This document shows, piece by piece, positions 45,133 through 53,944 of a stretch of DNA of 64,000 nucleotides. The notes beneath the pieces were generated by a model. It had not been told where the DNA came from. It made no database searches and was given only the letters and a program-made list of their open reading frames with translations. Position 1 is the stretch's first letter; each line of letters begins with the position of its first letter. Both the position numbers and the translations under genes were made by a program. Origin of the DNA: Oricola thermophila (GTDB lineage: Bacteria > Pseudomonadota > Alphaproteobacteria > Rhizobiales > Rhizobiaceae); assembly GCF_013358405.1 (NCBI RefSeq), contig NZ_CP054836.1:2666001-2730000 (forward strand). Direction: 5' to 3'.

Positions 45133-45165
45133 GCAACAGTCAACATTATCCGACAGGATCGAACG

Positions 45166-46233
45166 ATGAAATTCCGTCAGCCCCTCTTGCTTGCCACCGT
45201 CGCCCTTCCCGCGCTGACCGCCGCCGCCCAGGCAGACGTGAAGGTGATCGCCTCGATAAAGCCCGTGCACTCCCTGGTCGCGGCCATCATGCAGGGCGCC
45301 GGCGAGCCGGCCCTGATCATCGAGGGCGCATCCTCGCCCCATACCTACAGCCTGAAGCCGTCGCAGGCGGCAGCGCTCCAGGACGCCGATATCGTGTTCT
45401 GGATCGGCGAACAAATGGAAGCATTCCTGGAAAAGCCGATCAACTCCATTGCCTCGGAAACGAAATCCGTAGCGCTGGCCCATGCGCACGGGCTGGAGAC
45501 GCTGCCCTTCCGCGAGGGCGGCGCGTTCGAAAAGCACACGCATGACGATCATGACGATGACCACGATCATGAGGACGAGCATGCCGAAGCGGATCATGAT
45601 CACGCGGAAGACCATGATCATGATGACGGACATGATCACGGGGATGAGCATGAACACGAGGAAGACCACGCCGAGGACGAGCATGCCCATGAGCATGACC
45701 ACGACCATGGCGAAGTCGACATGCATGTCTGGCTCGACCCCGTGAACGCAAAGGCGATGGCGCACGAGATCGCCGAAACGCTGGCCGAGGCCGATCCCGA
45801 CAATGCCGAACTGTACGAGAAGAACGCAGCGGCGCTCTCTGAGAGGGTCGACGCGCTGACGACCGAGCTGCAAGCCGAACTCGAGCCGCTGCACGATACC
45901 GGCTACATCGTCTTCCACGATGCCTACCAGTATTTCGAGAACCGCTTCGGCCTCAAGCCTGCCGGCTCCATCACGGTGACGCCGGATGTCATGCCGGGCG
46001 CGGACCGGCTGAGGGAAATCCAGGGAAAGGTTCGCGAACTGGACGCGACCTGCGTCTTCGCCGAGCCCCAGTTCGAGCCCAAGCTGGTATCGGTCGTGAC
46101 CGAGGGAACCGAGGCGCGGTCCGGCGTTCTCGACCCGCTTGGCGCAGAACTGACGCCCGGACCGGACCTCTATTTCGACGTGATGCGCGGCATGGCGGAC
46201 GCGTTCACGTCCTGCCTTTCCGGGGACAGCTGA
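45166..46233 (+). CDS. znuA: zinc ABC transporter substrate-binding protein
   Basis: A 355-residue periplasmic protein. Signal peptide MKFRQPLLLATVALPALTAA, then VKVIASIKPVHSLVAAIMQG (first zinc histidine) and ASSPHTYSLKPSQAAALQ (H in the second position). A histidine/aspartate-rich loop at about residues 125-185 contains over 20 histidines and collects zinc. VDMHVWLDPVNAKAM and VFHDAYQYFENRF supply the remaining ligands. Divergent from znuCB-zur and placed behind the Zur-box-like site. It converges with the LysR gene. Confidence 0.95.
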   Translation: MKFRQPLLLATVALPALTAAAQADVKVIASIKPVHSLVAAIMQGAGEPALIIEGASSPHTYSLKPSQAAALQDADIVFWIGEQMEAFLEKPINSIASETKSVALAHAHGLETLPFREGGAFEKHTHDDHDDDHDHEDEHAEADHDHAEDHDHDDGHDHGDEHEHEEDHAEDEHAHEHDHDHGEVDMHVWLDPVNAKAMAHEIAETLAEADPDNAELYEKNAAALSERVDALTTELQAELEPLHDTGYIVFHDAYQYFENRFGLKPAGSITVTPDVMPGADRLREIQGKVRELDATCVFAEPQFEPKLVSVVTEGTEARSGVLDPLGAELTPGPDLYFDVMRGMADAFTSCLSGDS

Positions 46234-46269
46234 GGCAACGCCGGGCCGAGCGACACAGCGGGGACGCCG

Positions 46270-47172
46270 TCACACGGCGTCCTGCTGCAGCCTGCGGGCG
46301 AGACCGGCGGCGCATTTGAGCAGCGCATCGATCATCGGCGTGCGCGGCTCGCGCTCCGCCGCGACCGCGCCGATCATCTGGCTCGCGTCGGGCTCGACCA
46401 GCGGAATGGAGCGGATCGCGCCGGCCGGCTCGAAGATCGACACGACCTTCTCCGGCAGGATGCCGCAGCAGGTTCCCATCAGCACATGCGAGACGATGGC
46501 GATCATGGAATCGGATTCCAGCATCGGCTTCGCTTCCGCACCGGCCTGGGCGAGATAGCCGTCGATGATGCGACGGTTCTGCATCGCCGGCGTCAGCAGG
46601 CACAGCGGCCGGTCCGCCACCTCGGCCCAGGTCACCGCCGCGCGGCCGGCGAAAAGTTCGGGATCGGCGGTGACGAAGACGTAGCGCTCCGAGTAGAGCG
46701 GCACCGCCGCGACCCGCCCCAGCGGCTCGTTGGCCATGTATGTTATGCCGACGTCTATCTCGAGATTGTCGATGAGATCGAGGATCTCCATCGAGGTGCG
46801 CGACAGGACGACGAAGGTGACGTTGGGGTGGCGCGCCTGGAATTCCGACGTCAGCTCGCGCACCATCGGCAACGCCGTCGGAATGGCCGCGATGCGGACC
46901 TGGCCGGAAAGACCCTCCCTGGCGGTGCGGACCTCCATGCGCATGGAGCGCACGTCGCCGACGATACGGCGCGCCCATTCGAGCACCATCTCGCCCTCGG
47001 CGGTCAGGCCCTGGAAGCGCGAGCCGCGCTGCACCAGCATGACACCGAGCTGATCCTCGAGCTGCTTGATCGAGGCCGACAGCGTCGGCTGGGATATGTT
47101 GCAGGCCTCCGCCGCCTTGCCGAAATGCTTCTCGCGGGCAAGGACAAGGAAGTGCTCCAGCTTGTCGATCAT
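46270..47172 (-). CDS. LysR family transcriptional regulator
   Basis: A 300-residue regulator with N-terminal helix-turn-helix (LEHFLVLAREKHFGKAAEAC, NISQPTLSASIKQLE) and a periplasmic-binding-like effector domain (VRIAAIPTALPMV, GITYMANEPLG). The HFGKAAE variant and effector domain resemble CynR/CbbR-like regulators found near formate and C1 genes. Located 179 bp downstream of the OFA-family transporter on the same strand; whether it regulates that transporter or genes elsewhere cannot be told. A dyad spans its stop codon (46262-46282). Confidence 0.9.
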   Translation of the reverse strand: MIDKLEHFLVLAREKHFGKAAEACNISQPTLSASIKQLEDQLGVMLVQRGSRFQGLTAEGEMVLEWARRIVGDVRSMRMEVRTAREGLSGQVRIAAIPTALPMVRELTSEFQARHPNVTFVVLSRTSMEILDLIDNLEIDVGITYMANEPLGRVAAVPLYSERYVFVTADPELFAGRAAVTWAEVADRPLCLLTPAMQNRRIIDGYLAQAGAEAKPMLESDSMIAIVSHVLMGTCCGILPEKVVSIFEPAGAIRSIPLVEPDASQMIGAVAAEREPRTPMIDALLKCAAGLARRLQQDAV

Positions 47173-47316
47173 GGCCTCGCCGGCCCGCAGGCGGCCGGTC
47201 CCGTATCATTCATCGCGTTTCACCCGGACATGCGCCGATGACGGCTATTTAGAGCGTTTCGGGCGGCGAGGGAAATCGCGCGCTCCGCCATCCGCCGCCG
47301 CATTCGGAACAGGCGA

Positions 47317-47345
47317 ACGGCCCCGGGGCCACGGCCCCGGGGCGC
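47317..47345 (-). terminator. GC-rich hairpin after the MFS transporter
   Basis: CCCCGGGGCC-GTG-GGCCCCGGGG-type stem on the minus strand, starting about 7 bp after the transporter stop. The T content downstream is weak, so termination strength is uncertain. Confidence 0.5.
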
Positions 47346-47351
47346 GACGGC

Positions 47352-49061
47352 TCACTCGGCGGCCGCCGTGGCTCTCGATTCCATGTGGTGCTTCTCGTGG
47401 ACCGGACGCACCAGCATGTTGGCGACCAGCGCGATCGCCAGCAGCGCGGCCATCGCGTACATGGTCGTGTTGTAGAGGCTCGAGGTCGGATCGACCGTGC
47501 CGGCGGGCGCGATCTCCATCAGGCGCGCGATGGTGACCGTCTTGGCGGCAACAAGCTGGTCGAGCTGATCGAGACCCGCGCCGAACTTCTGCTCGAAGGC
47601 GGCCGGATCGACCTTCGACGCAAGATCACGGATCGAGCTGCCGATCGATGCCTCGCGCAGGCGCGTGATGGCCAGCGGACCCAGCACGCCGGCAGTCGAC
47701 CATGCGGTCAGGAGCCGCCCGTGGATGCCACCGACATACTTGGTGCCGAAGATGTCCGCCAGATAGGCCGGGATGGTCGCGAAACCGCCGCCATACATGG
47801 TGAAGATGATCATGGTGGCGGCATAGAACATCACCAGCCAGGTGACGACCGGATTGACCGAGACCTGCTGCGCGGCAAACGGAATCGACAGGTACAGGAC
47901 GATGCCGAGAACGAAGAAGATGTAGTAGGTGTTCTTGCGGCCGATGAAGTCAGACGCGGATGCCCAGAAGAACCGGCCGACCATGTTGAAGACCGAGATC
48001 ATGAACACGTAGGTCGCGGCGAAGGCCGAGTTGACGATCGCCGGCAGCGTGGTGCCGAAGATCTCCGTCATCATCGTCTTGGCGACCCCGATCACGCCGA
48101 TGCCGGCGGTCACGTTGAAGCACAGCACGATCCACAGAAGGTAGAACTGCGGCGTCTTCAGCGCCTGGTCGATGTGGACGTTGTTCCGCGTGATCATCTT
48201 GCGCGAAGCGGCGTCTTCCGTCGGCGGCGTCCAGCCCGCCGGAGTCCAGCCTTCGCGCGGCACGCGATAGGAGAAGGCAGCGATCATCATCACGATGAAA
48301 TAGCCCACGCCGAGCGTGAAGAAGGTCATCGCGGCGCCGGTGTTGCCGGTGCCGGCAACATAGACGCCCTCCTGCAGCGGCACGGGCGCGGCGGCGACCT
48401 GCTGGGCCGTGGCGACAACCACCTCGACAAGCTGCCCGTTGACCTCGGCCATGCGCCTGCCGCCCTCGGTCACCAGTTTCACGGCGCCCTCGGCACCCAG
48501 ATATTCCGGCGCCTTGTAGAAGATGCCGAGCAGGGTCTCCTTGATCGGCGTCGCGATCATCGCGCCGCCGCCGAAGCCCATGATGGCCATGCCCGTCGCC
48601 ATGCCCCGCCGGTCGGGGAACCACCTGATGAGGGTGGAGACGGGCGAAACGTAGCCGAGGCCGAGACCGCAGCCCCCGATCACGCCGTAGCCGAGATAGA
48701 CCAGCCACAGCTGGTGCAAGACGATGCCCAGGCCGCCGATGATGAAGCCGCCACCCCAGCAGAACGCGGCAACCACGCCGACCATGCGCGGGCCGACCTC
48801 CTCGAGCCACTTGCCCGCGAATGCCGCGGAAAGGCCGAGAAAGACGATGGCGACCGAGAAGATCCAGACCACGGACTGGAGGCTCCAGTCCCCGGACGAG
48901 GACGCCACGACGCCGAACTCGCGGGTCAGGGGCGGGTTGAAGATGCTCCATGCATAGACCGAGCCGATGCACAGATGAATGGCGATGGATGCCGGCGGAA
49001 CCTTCCACCGGTTGAAATCGTCGGATGCGACGATGTGCTCCTTTTTCAGGCGATCGAACAT
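47352..49061 (-). CDS. OFA-family MFS transporter (oxalate/formate antiporter-like)
   Basis: A 569-residue inner-membrane protein with twelve predicted helices. The N-terminal RWKVPPASIAIHLCIGSVYAWSIFNPPL and GLGYVSPVSTLIRWFPDRRGMATG are hallmarks of the oxalate:formate antiporter group, which moves small monocarboxylates. It is longer than usual (about 430 aa): extra sequence lies between helices 6 and 7 (about residues 195-265) and near the C-terminus (about 490-530). ATG 49061 has a GGGAGGGA ribosome site. Its upstream region holds a sigma-54 promoter and paired dyads, and the next genes are a sensor kinase and a sigma-54 activator, so this transporter is the likely target of that system. 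Confidence 0.9.
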   Translation of the reverse strand: MFDRLKKEHIVASDDFNRWKVPPASIAIHLCIGSVYAWSIFNPPLTREFGVVASSSGDWSLQSVVWIFSVAIVFLGLSAAFAGKWLEEVGPRMVGVVAAFCWGGGFIIGGLGIVLHQLWLVYLGYGVIGGCGLGLGYVSPVSTLIRWFPDRRGMATGMAIMGFGGGAMIATPIKETLLGIFYKAPEYLGAEGAVKLVTEGGRRMAEVNGQLVEVVVATAQQVAAAPVPLQEGVYVAGTGNTGAAMTFFTLGVGYFIVMMIAAFSYRVPREGWTPAGWTPPTEDAASRKMITRNNVHIDQALKTPQFYLLWIVLCFNVTAGIGVIGVAKTMMTEIFGTTLPAIVNSAFAATYVFMISVFNMVGRFFWASASDFIGRKNTYYIFFVLGIVLYLSIPFAAQQVSVNPVVTWLVMFYAATMIIFTMYGGGFATIPAYLADIFGTKYVGGIHGRLLTAWSTAGVLGPLAITRLREASIGSSIRDLASKVDPAAFEQKFGAGLDQLDQLVAAKTVTIARLMEIAPAGTVDPTSSLYNTTMYAMAALLAIALVANMLVRPVHEKHHMESRATAAAE

Positions 49062-49166
49062 TCGCTTCCCTCCCGAGCAACGCTGCGGCGTTGCGGTTGC
49101 AATCGGCGGGCGCCGAATGACGCACAGCCGGCCGGGTGCACCTCCACGCGCCCGGCACGAATGCGT

Positions 49167-49182
49167 TGCAACCGCCGTGCCA
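49167..49182 (-). promoter_or_regulatory. sigma-54 (RpoN) promoter of the MFS transporter
   Basis: Minus strand reads TGGCACG-GCGG-TTGCA, an exact match to the -24/-12 consensus TGGCACG-N4-TTGC(A). The -12 element ends 106 bp before the transporter ATG at 49061. Confidence 0.88.
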
Positions 49183-49256
49183 GAGAACGGCAAGACGGGA
49201 ACAGCCCGGAATGTGCGGGAATTTGCGAAGCCCGGCCGCAATGCGACCGCAGCACA

Positions 49257-49296
49257 GGTGGGACATTCTGTCCGGGCAGGGACAGAATGTCCCACC
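49257..49296. promoter_or_regulatory. twin dyads forming a perfect 17-bp inverted repeat (activator site candidate)
   Basis: Two palindromic sites, GGGACA-TTC-TGTCC and GGGACA-GAA-TGTCCC, lie 19 bp centre to centre. Together they make a 17-bp perfect inverted repeat with a 6-base spacer. They sit 75-115 bp upstream of the sigma-54 promoter, the normal location for an NtrC-type activator, and just after the sensor kinase stop codon. A role as kinase terminator is less likely because no T-tract follows. Confidence 0.7.
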
Positions 49297-49303
49297 GGCA
49301 GGA

Positions 49304-51319
49304 TCAGTCGCGCGGCGCCTGCGGCAGCCAGATCGTGAAGGTCGTGCCCTCGTTCGCGGCGGTCTCGACGGCGATGGTGCCGTGGTTGCGCTGGACCAGC
49401 ATCTGCGTGATCGAGAGGCCGAGACCCGTGCCCTCGGAGCGCTTGGTGGTGAAGAACGGATCGAAGATGCGCTCGACTATGTCCGGCGGAATGCCGGTGC
49501 CGGTGTCGCTGACCGAAACGGCGACGCCGGGTTTGCCTTCCGACTCGGCATCGCGCGCGGCGATCGTCAACCTGCCACCCCCGGGCATGGCGTGGATCGC
49601 GTTGACGATCAGGTTGATCAGTATCTGCTGCAGTTCGGTCCGGTTGGCGAGCACCACGCTTTCGGTGTCGTCCTCCCGCACCAGCTCGATCTCGTGCTTC
49701 TTCAGCATGTGGCGGACGAGCGGCAGGCAGTCGGAGATCACCGCCTGCGGCCGCTCGCGATCGATGAAGCCGGCATAATCCTCCGGCCGCGCGAACTGCA
49801 GCAGCTTGGTGACGATCTGGTTCATCCGGTCGGCCTGCTCGTCGATAAGGCGGAACTCCGTCTCCGCATCCTTCGCCCTGTCGCCCACGATGTTGCGCAG
49901 CACTTCAAGATTACCCTGGATGACGGCGATCGGATTGTTGATCTCGTGGGCGATGCCGGCGGTGATCTCGCCGATGGCTGCGAGCTTCTCCGACATGACG
50001 AGCTGCTTCGTCGCCGCCTCGAGCTGGCGGTTGGCCTCGCGCAGTTCCGCGGTACGCCGGTCGACGCGGGCGTTGAGTTCCTCGTTCCATTCACGCAACT
50101 GCCGGTCCCGTTCCTGGATACGGTCCAGCAGGTCGTCGAGATGGAAGGCGACACGGGAAATCTCGTCCTTGCCGTCGCGAATCTGCGTGCGCGCGCCGAG
50201 ATCGCCGCCCTCTACGCGGGCTATGGTGGCGTTCATGCGCTCGAGCGGCATGAATATGCCACGCGCCCAACGCAGGAAGATCGGCACGCTGAGCGCCACC
50301 GCAAGGACGAATGTCGCAAGCACGGTGAACAGCGTGATCTGCTTGTCGCGCACGAATGGCGTCTCGAGGAAGCCGACATAGAGCATGCCGACGCGCTCGC
50401 CGGCGCTGTCAACGATCGGTTCGTAGGCGGAAATGTACCAGTCGTTGACGACGAAGGCGCGTGCGAGCCAGACATTGCCCTTTTCCAGAACCGTCTCGCG
50501 CACTGCCGCCGAGACGCGGGTGCCGAGCGCGCGCCGGCCCTCGAACAGGCGGACATTCGTCGAGATGCGCACATCGTCGAGAAACAGCGTCGCCGTGCCC
50601 TGGCTTCCGGCCGGCAGGCTCGCCTCGCGATAGACAAGATCGTTGATGGTGTCGATGAACTCGAGATTGCGGTTCAGCAGGATTCCGCCCGCCAGCACGC
50701 CGCGCCCGCCGTCCGGCAGTTCCACCGGCGTCGCGGAATGGACGACCATGCCGCGCGTCTCGCGATCGCGGTCGGTGGGCACCGCGTTCCGCGTCGGGAT
50801 CAGGTCGATGGTGGCGCGCTCGGCAAGGGCCGGGGAAATGGTGGCAAGCTCGTCGGCGGAAAAGATGTCGACAGCCGTATGCGCCGCGCCGCCCAGGGCG
50901 GCGGCCACGACCGGACGGCCGGTATCGATCGGCCCCGAAACGGAGGCAGGCGTGGCCGCCAGCGGCGCGCCGCCCGCATCGGCGAGCACGAGGAAATCCA
51001 GCCCCATGCGCTCCCGGCTGCGCTCGAGCAGTTCTTCCAGTCCCGCCTGGCCACCCTCCCGGAGCGTGTCGCGGAACCGGGCCGAGGCCACCAGCGCGTC
51101 GACCTGCTCGCCCGTGTTCTCGAGAATCCGGGCGAAATACTGGTGCGCGATGGTCAGGTCGCCATTGACCTTCGAGGCCAGCACGGAATCGAACTTGGCA
51201 TTCCAGCGCAACATGGTCACGCCAAGCAGCAGCGGCAGGATCACCAGCATCGGCAGCAGCGCAATGGCCAGCAGACGATAGCGCACGGATACGGCCCTGC
51301 CGGCCCCTGCCCCCGCCAT
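49304..51319 (-). CDS. two-component sensor histidine kinase (DctB-like)
   Basis: A 671-residue inner-membrane kinase. First membrane helix at residues about 13-36, a large periplasmic Cache-type region (about 37-315), a second helix about 320-345, HAMP about 346-400, then a coiled coil. HisKA with the phosphorylated His is in EITAGIAHEINNPIAVIQGN. The HATPase has NLIVNAIHAMPGG (N box), DTGTGIPPDIVERIFDPFFTTK (G1/F) and GTGLGLSIT (G2). It should phosphorylate the response regulator encoded 6 bp upstream. The ligand is unknown, plausibly a carboxylate carried by the adjacent transporter. Confidence 0.92.
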   Translation of the reverse strand: MAGAGAGRAVSVRYRLLAIALLPMLVILPLLLGVTMLRWNAKFDSVLASKVNGDLTIAHQYFARILENTGEQVDALVASARFRDTLREGGQAGLEELLERSRERMGLDFLVLADAGGAPLAATPASVSGPIDTGRPVVAAALGGAAHTAVDIFSADELATISPALAERATIDLIPTRNAVPTDRDRETRGMVVHSATPVELPDGGRGVLAGGILLNRNLEFIDTINDLVYREASLPAGSQGTATLFLDDVRISTNVRLFEGRRALGTRVSAAVRETVLEKGNVWLARAFVVNDWYISAYEPIVDSAGERVGMLYVGFLETPFVRDKQITLFTVLATFVLAVALSVPIFLRWARGIFMPLERMNATIARVEGGDLGARTQIRDGKDEISRVAFHLDDLLDRIQERDRQLREWNEELNARVDRRTAELREANRQLEAATKQLVMSEKLAAIGEITAGIAHEINNPIAVIQGNLEVLRNIVGDRAKDAETEFRLIDEQADRMNQIVTKLLQFARPEDYAGFIDRERPQAVISDCLPLVRHMLKKHEIELVREDDTESVVLANRTELQQILINLIVNAIHAMPGGGRLTIAARDAESEGKPGVAVSVSDTGTGIPPDIVERIFDPFFTTKRSEGTGLGLSITQMLVQRNHGTIAVETAANEGTTFTIWLPQAPRD

Positions 51320-51325
51320 GACCGG

Positions 51326-52708
51326 TCAGGCGCCCCAGGCCGCGAGCTTGCGGTCTATCGTCTTGCGGGAGATGCCGAGGCGGCGGGCGGCCTCGGAGCG
51401 ATTGCCCCCGACCTCGTCGAGGACCGAGAGGATATGGCGCCGCTCGACATCCTGAAGCGTTTCGGTGCGGCCGGCGCCCGCCGACCCGCCGAGATCGGCG
51501 GGAAAGCGCCCGAGGATCAGCGAACGCTCGATCAGGTTGCGCAATTCGCGCACGTTGCCCGGCCAGTCGTAGGCACGGAAGGCGTCCGCGACGGCGGAGG
51601 TGATCTCGAGACGCGCCATGCCGAGTTGCGCCGACAGCTTCGCCATGAACAGTTCGGCCAGCTCGATGACGTCGTCGCCGCGCTCGCGCAGCGGCGGCAT
51701 GGCGAGGTGCAGCACATTGATCCGGTAGAACAGGTCGGAACGGAAGCGCCCCTCCTCGACCGCCTCTTCCAGGTCCGCATTGGTGGCGCAGATGAAGCGA
51801 AGGTCGACCGGCACCTCGCGCTCCGACCCCACCGGCCGGACGCGGCGGTCCTCGATGGCGCGCAGCAGCTTGCTCTGGGTCTGCAGCGGCAATTCCGCGA
51901 TCTCGTCCAGGAACAACGTGCCGCCGGTGGCGTGCATGAACAGGCCGTCGCGGGCCGAATCGGCGCCGGTGAAGGCGCCCCGGACATGGCCGAACAGCTC
52001 CGCCTCGATCATGTCGGTCGGGATGGCCGCGCAGTTGACCGGGACGAAGGGCTTGTTGGCACGGTCGGACAGGGCGTGGATGGAACGCGCGGTAACCTCC
52101 TTGCCGGTGCCCGACTCGCCGGTGATCAGCACCGAGGTCGGCAGCGGCGCGACACGGGCGATCATCTCTCGGATCTCGTCGATCTGCGGCGAATGGCCGA
52201 TCAGCCTGTCGCGCAGCAACAGGTGGTCGGAAGCCGCGTGCAGTTCGTGGCGCAGGACGTAGTTCTCGCGCTGCAGGCGGCGCTGTTCGAGGCAGCGCGC
52301 CACGGCGTTGAGAATCTGGTTGGAACGGAAGGGCTTGAGGACGAAATCCGTCGCGCCGGCGCGCAGCGCCTGGATCGCGGTATCGAGATCCGCGAAGGCC
52401 GTCATCAGGATGGCATCGGAATAGAAGCCGACCTCGCGCTGCTCTGCCAACCAGTCGACGCCGTTCCGGCCCGGCATGATGTTGTCGAGGATGACGACGT
52501 CGTAGTAGCGGGCATCGAGCTTCTCCGACGCCTCGCGCACATCCTTCGCCTCGTCCACGCATGCGCAGCGCGGTCCCAGCGTGCGCAACAGGAAATTGCG
52601 CATGCCCGGTTCGTCGTCGACTACGAGGATCGAGGCCCTGGCAAGCCATGGCCCGAATTCCGGTTCGGCGAAATCCTCCTCCTCGCCGATCCGAGAAACA
52701 TGCCCCAT
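51326..52708 (-). CDS. sigma-54-dependent response regulator (NtrC/DctD type)
   Basis: A 460-residue activator. Receiver domain at about residues 24-140 with D31/D32, phospho-acceptor D75 (VVILDNIMPG) and K125. AAA+ domain at about 168-400 with Walker A GESGTGKE, the sigma-54-contact loop GAFTGA (residues 244-249), Walker B GGTLFLDEIAEL and the DWPGNVRELRN arginine region. The C-terminal Fis helix-turn-helix is GGNRSEAARRLGISRKTID. ATG 52708 follows GGGAGGAACGAG. First gene of the regulator-kinase operon; its likely target is the adjacent sigma-54 promoter. Confidence 0.94.
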   Translation of the reverse strand: MGHVSRIGEEEDFAEPEFGPWLARASILVVDDEPGMRNFLLRTLGPRCACVDEAKDVREASEKLDARYYDVVILDNIMPGRNGVDWLAEQREVGFYSDAILMTAFADLDTAIQALRAGATDFVLKPFRSNQILNAVARCLEQRRLQRENYVLRHELHAASDHLLLRDRLIGHSPQIDEIREMIARVAPLPTSVLITGESGTGKEVTARSIHALSDRANKPFVPVNCAAIPTDMIEAELFGHVRGAFTGADSARDGLFMHATGGTLFLDEIAELPLQTQSKLLRAIEDRRVRPVGSEREVPVDLRFICATNADLEEAVEEGRFRSDLFYRINVLHLAMPPLRERGDDVIELAELFMAKLSAQLGMARLEITSAVADAFRAYDWPGNVRELRNLIERSLILGRFPADLGGSAGAGRTETLQDVERRHILSVLDEVGGNRSEAARRLGISRKTIDRKLAAWGA

Positions 52709-52814
52709 CTCGTTCCTCCCGCGGAGCCGTTGAGGACGTCCAATCTTTATCGCATGGCCGCGGCAATGCAAAAGGCGATCGACAAAAGACAGAGAGAATG
52801 AAGGGGAAAGCCGG

Positions 52815-52889
52815 TGGTGCCCGGGGGCGGATTTGAACCACCGACACGCGGATTTTCAATCCGCTGCTCTACCCCTGAGCTACCCGGGC
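52815..52889 (-). tRNA. tRNA-Phe (anticodon GAA)
   Basis: A 75-base cloverleaf including an encoded CCA. Acceptor stem GCCCGGG/CCCGGGC, D-arm TAGCTCAGGGGTAGAGC, anticodon stem GCGGA/TCCGC with loop TTGAAAA (anticodon GAA), and T-arm GGTGGTTCAAATCCGCC. No integrase or partial duplicate of its 3' end is nearby. Confidence 0.97.
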
Positions 52890-53020
52890 AAACACTTCAC
52901 ACCGTTTCGTGAAGGTACCTTCCAAGGCGTCGCCGCCGGAAAGTGCGCGGGTTATAGCATGTGATTTGCCGCTGGCAAGCGTCAATTTCCCGTTTTTCCC
53001 AACAGGGAGAGCCCCTCGCG

Positions 53021-53449
53021 TCAGGTGCGGTCGGGCAGGGGTTCCCGCGGCTCGGGCGCTTCCGGCGCGCTCCTTTCGTCCTCGAACTCCTCGACAATGC
53101 CGAGAAAGCGGCGGAAGAACTTCTCCATGTTGTCGAGGCCCTGCTCGAATTCCTCGTCGCTCGGCACGGCCAGGGTGCGCCCGACGCGATCCTCCAGCCG
53201 GGAGACGCGCTCCTCCAGCCGGTCGAGCGCGTCCTGGAAGGCGGCGCGCTCGTCGGCGGCGAGCTTGCAGACGAGCTGGCCGCCCTTTTCCGTGCAGATC
53301 GACATTTCGCCGGTGGCGGTGTCCATGCGCACGTAACCCTCGTCCGTCTTCTCCATGACATAGCGGCCCGCGTCGGCGGCGGCCGCCGGGCCGGCACCAA
53401 GGGCGGCCGCCACGAGCGCGGCGGCGAATTTGCGGCTGACAAGTCTCAT
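53021..53449 (-). CDS. secreted coiled-coil hypothetical protein
   Basis: A 142-residue protein. Signal peptide (MRLVSRKFAAALVAAALGAG, cut near AAAA-DAG), a small beta-like segment with two cysteines (EMSICTEKGGQLVCKLAADE), then an acidic coiled coil (FQDALDRLEERVSRLEDRVG) and a glutamate/proline-rich tail. A periplasmic structural or regulatory role is possible. ATG 53449 is chosen at the signal peptide with a GAGGGG ribosome site. Resembles small rhizobial exported proteins of unknown function. Confidence 0.78.
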   Translation of the reverse strand: MRLVSRKFAAALVAAALGAGPAAAADAGRYVMEKTDEGYVRMDTATGEMSICTEKGGQLVCKLAADERAAFQDALDRLEERVSRLEDRVGRTLAVPSDEEFEQGLDNMEKFFRRFLGIVEEFEDERSAPEAPEPREPLPDRT

Positions 53450-53596
53450 CGGGGCAACCCCTCTCGATTCGGAACCGTTTTCGTTGCCGCTTCCTATCAG
53501 GCAATTCGGCGGGAATTGCGACAGGCTATCCAGAAATCCTGTCCGTTTTGCGTCCGCGGCCTTTTCGCGGCCACGTCGGAGGACTATGCATCCGGC

Positions 53597-53944
53597 ATGG
53601 ACAGGATCATCTACAAGATCGCCACCAGGGCGCAATGGGCGCAGGCCGAACGGACAGGCGTGTTCGAAGGCGCGCCGGTCGACCTCGCCGACGGCTACAT
53701 CCACTTCTCGACGGCGAGCCAGGTTCGGGAAACGGCAGCGAAGCACTTCGCCGGGCAGGACGACCTGCTACTGGCCGCCATCGACACGGCGAAGGTGGGC
53801 GGGGATCTGAAATGGGAGCCGTCGCGCGGCGGCGCCCTGTTCCCGCATCTCTACGCGCCGCTACCCCTCTCCGCGGCAATCTGGGTGAAGGACCTGCCGC
53901 TCGGGCCGGACGGAACCCACGCATTCCCGGAGCTGGAGGGATGA
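53597..53944 (+). CDS. DUF952 domain protein
   Basis: A 115-residue soluble protein matching DUF952: start IIYKIATRAQWAQAERTGVF, the HFSTASQVRETAAKHFAGQ block near residue 37, and HLYAPLPLSAAIWVKDLPL at the C-terminal side. The fold is related to ADP-ribosyltransferase-like RNA 2'-phosphotransferases, but activity is unproven. Its stop overlaps pyrD by 4 bp, a frequent arrangement in Rhizobiales. Confidence 0.9.
   Translation: MDRIIYKIATRAQWAQAERTGVFEGAPVDLADGYIHFSTASQVRETAAKHFAGQDDLLLAAIDTAKVGGDLKWEPSRGGALFPHLYAPLPLSAAIWVKDLPLGPDGTHAFPELEG

Noticed and set aside
45540..45720. Short-period repeat of CATGA/GATCA in znuA considered as a DNA repeat or binding array
   Set aside because: Explained by codons of the His/Asp/Glu-rich zinc-collecting loop of the protein.
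46262..46282. Dyad GGACGCCGT-CAC-ACGGCGTCC between znuA and LysR considered as a bidirectional terminator
   Set aside because: It overlaps the LysR stop codon and has no T-tract on either strand; kept only as a possible weak hairpin.
49136..52801. Very long open frame (over 1200 codons) on the plus strand opposite the sensor kinase and response regulator
   Set aside because: It is the complement of two genes with complete two-component motifs; the antisense product is Arg/His/Gly-rich low complexity, as expected from GC-rich codon shadows.
52815..52889. tRNA-Phe considered as an integration site for a genomic island
   Set aside because: No integrase, no direct repeat of the tRNA 3' end, and the following genes (DUF952-pyrD, MATE) are ordinary chromosomal genes.
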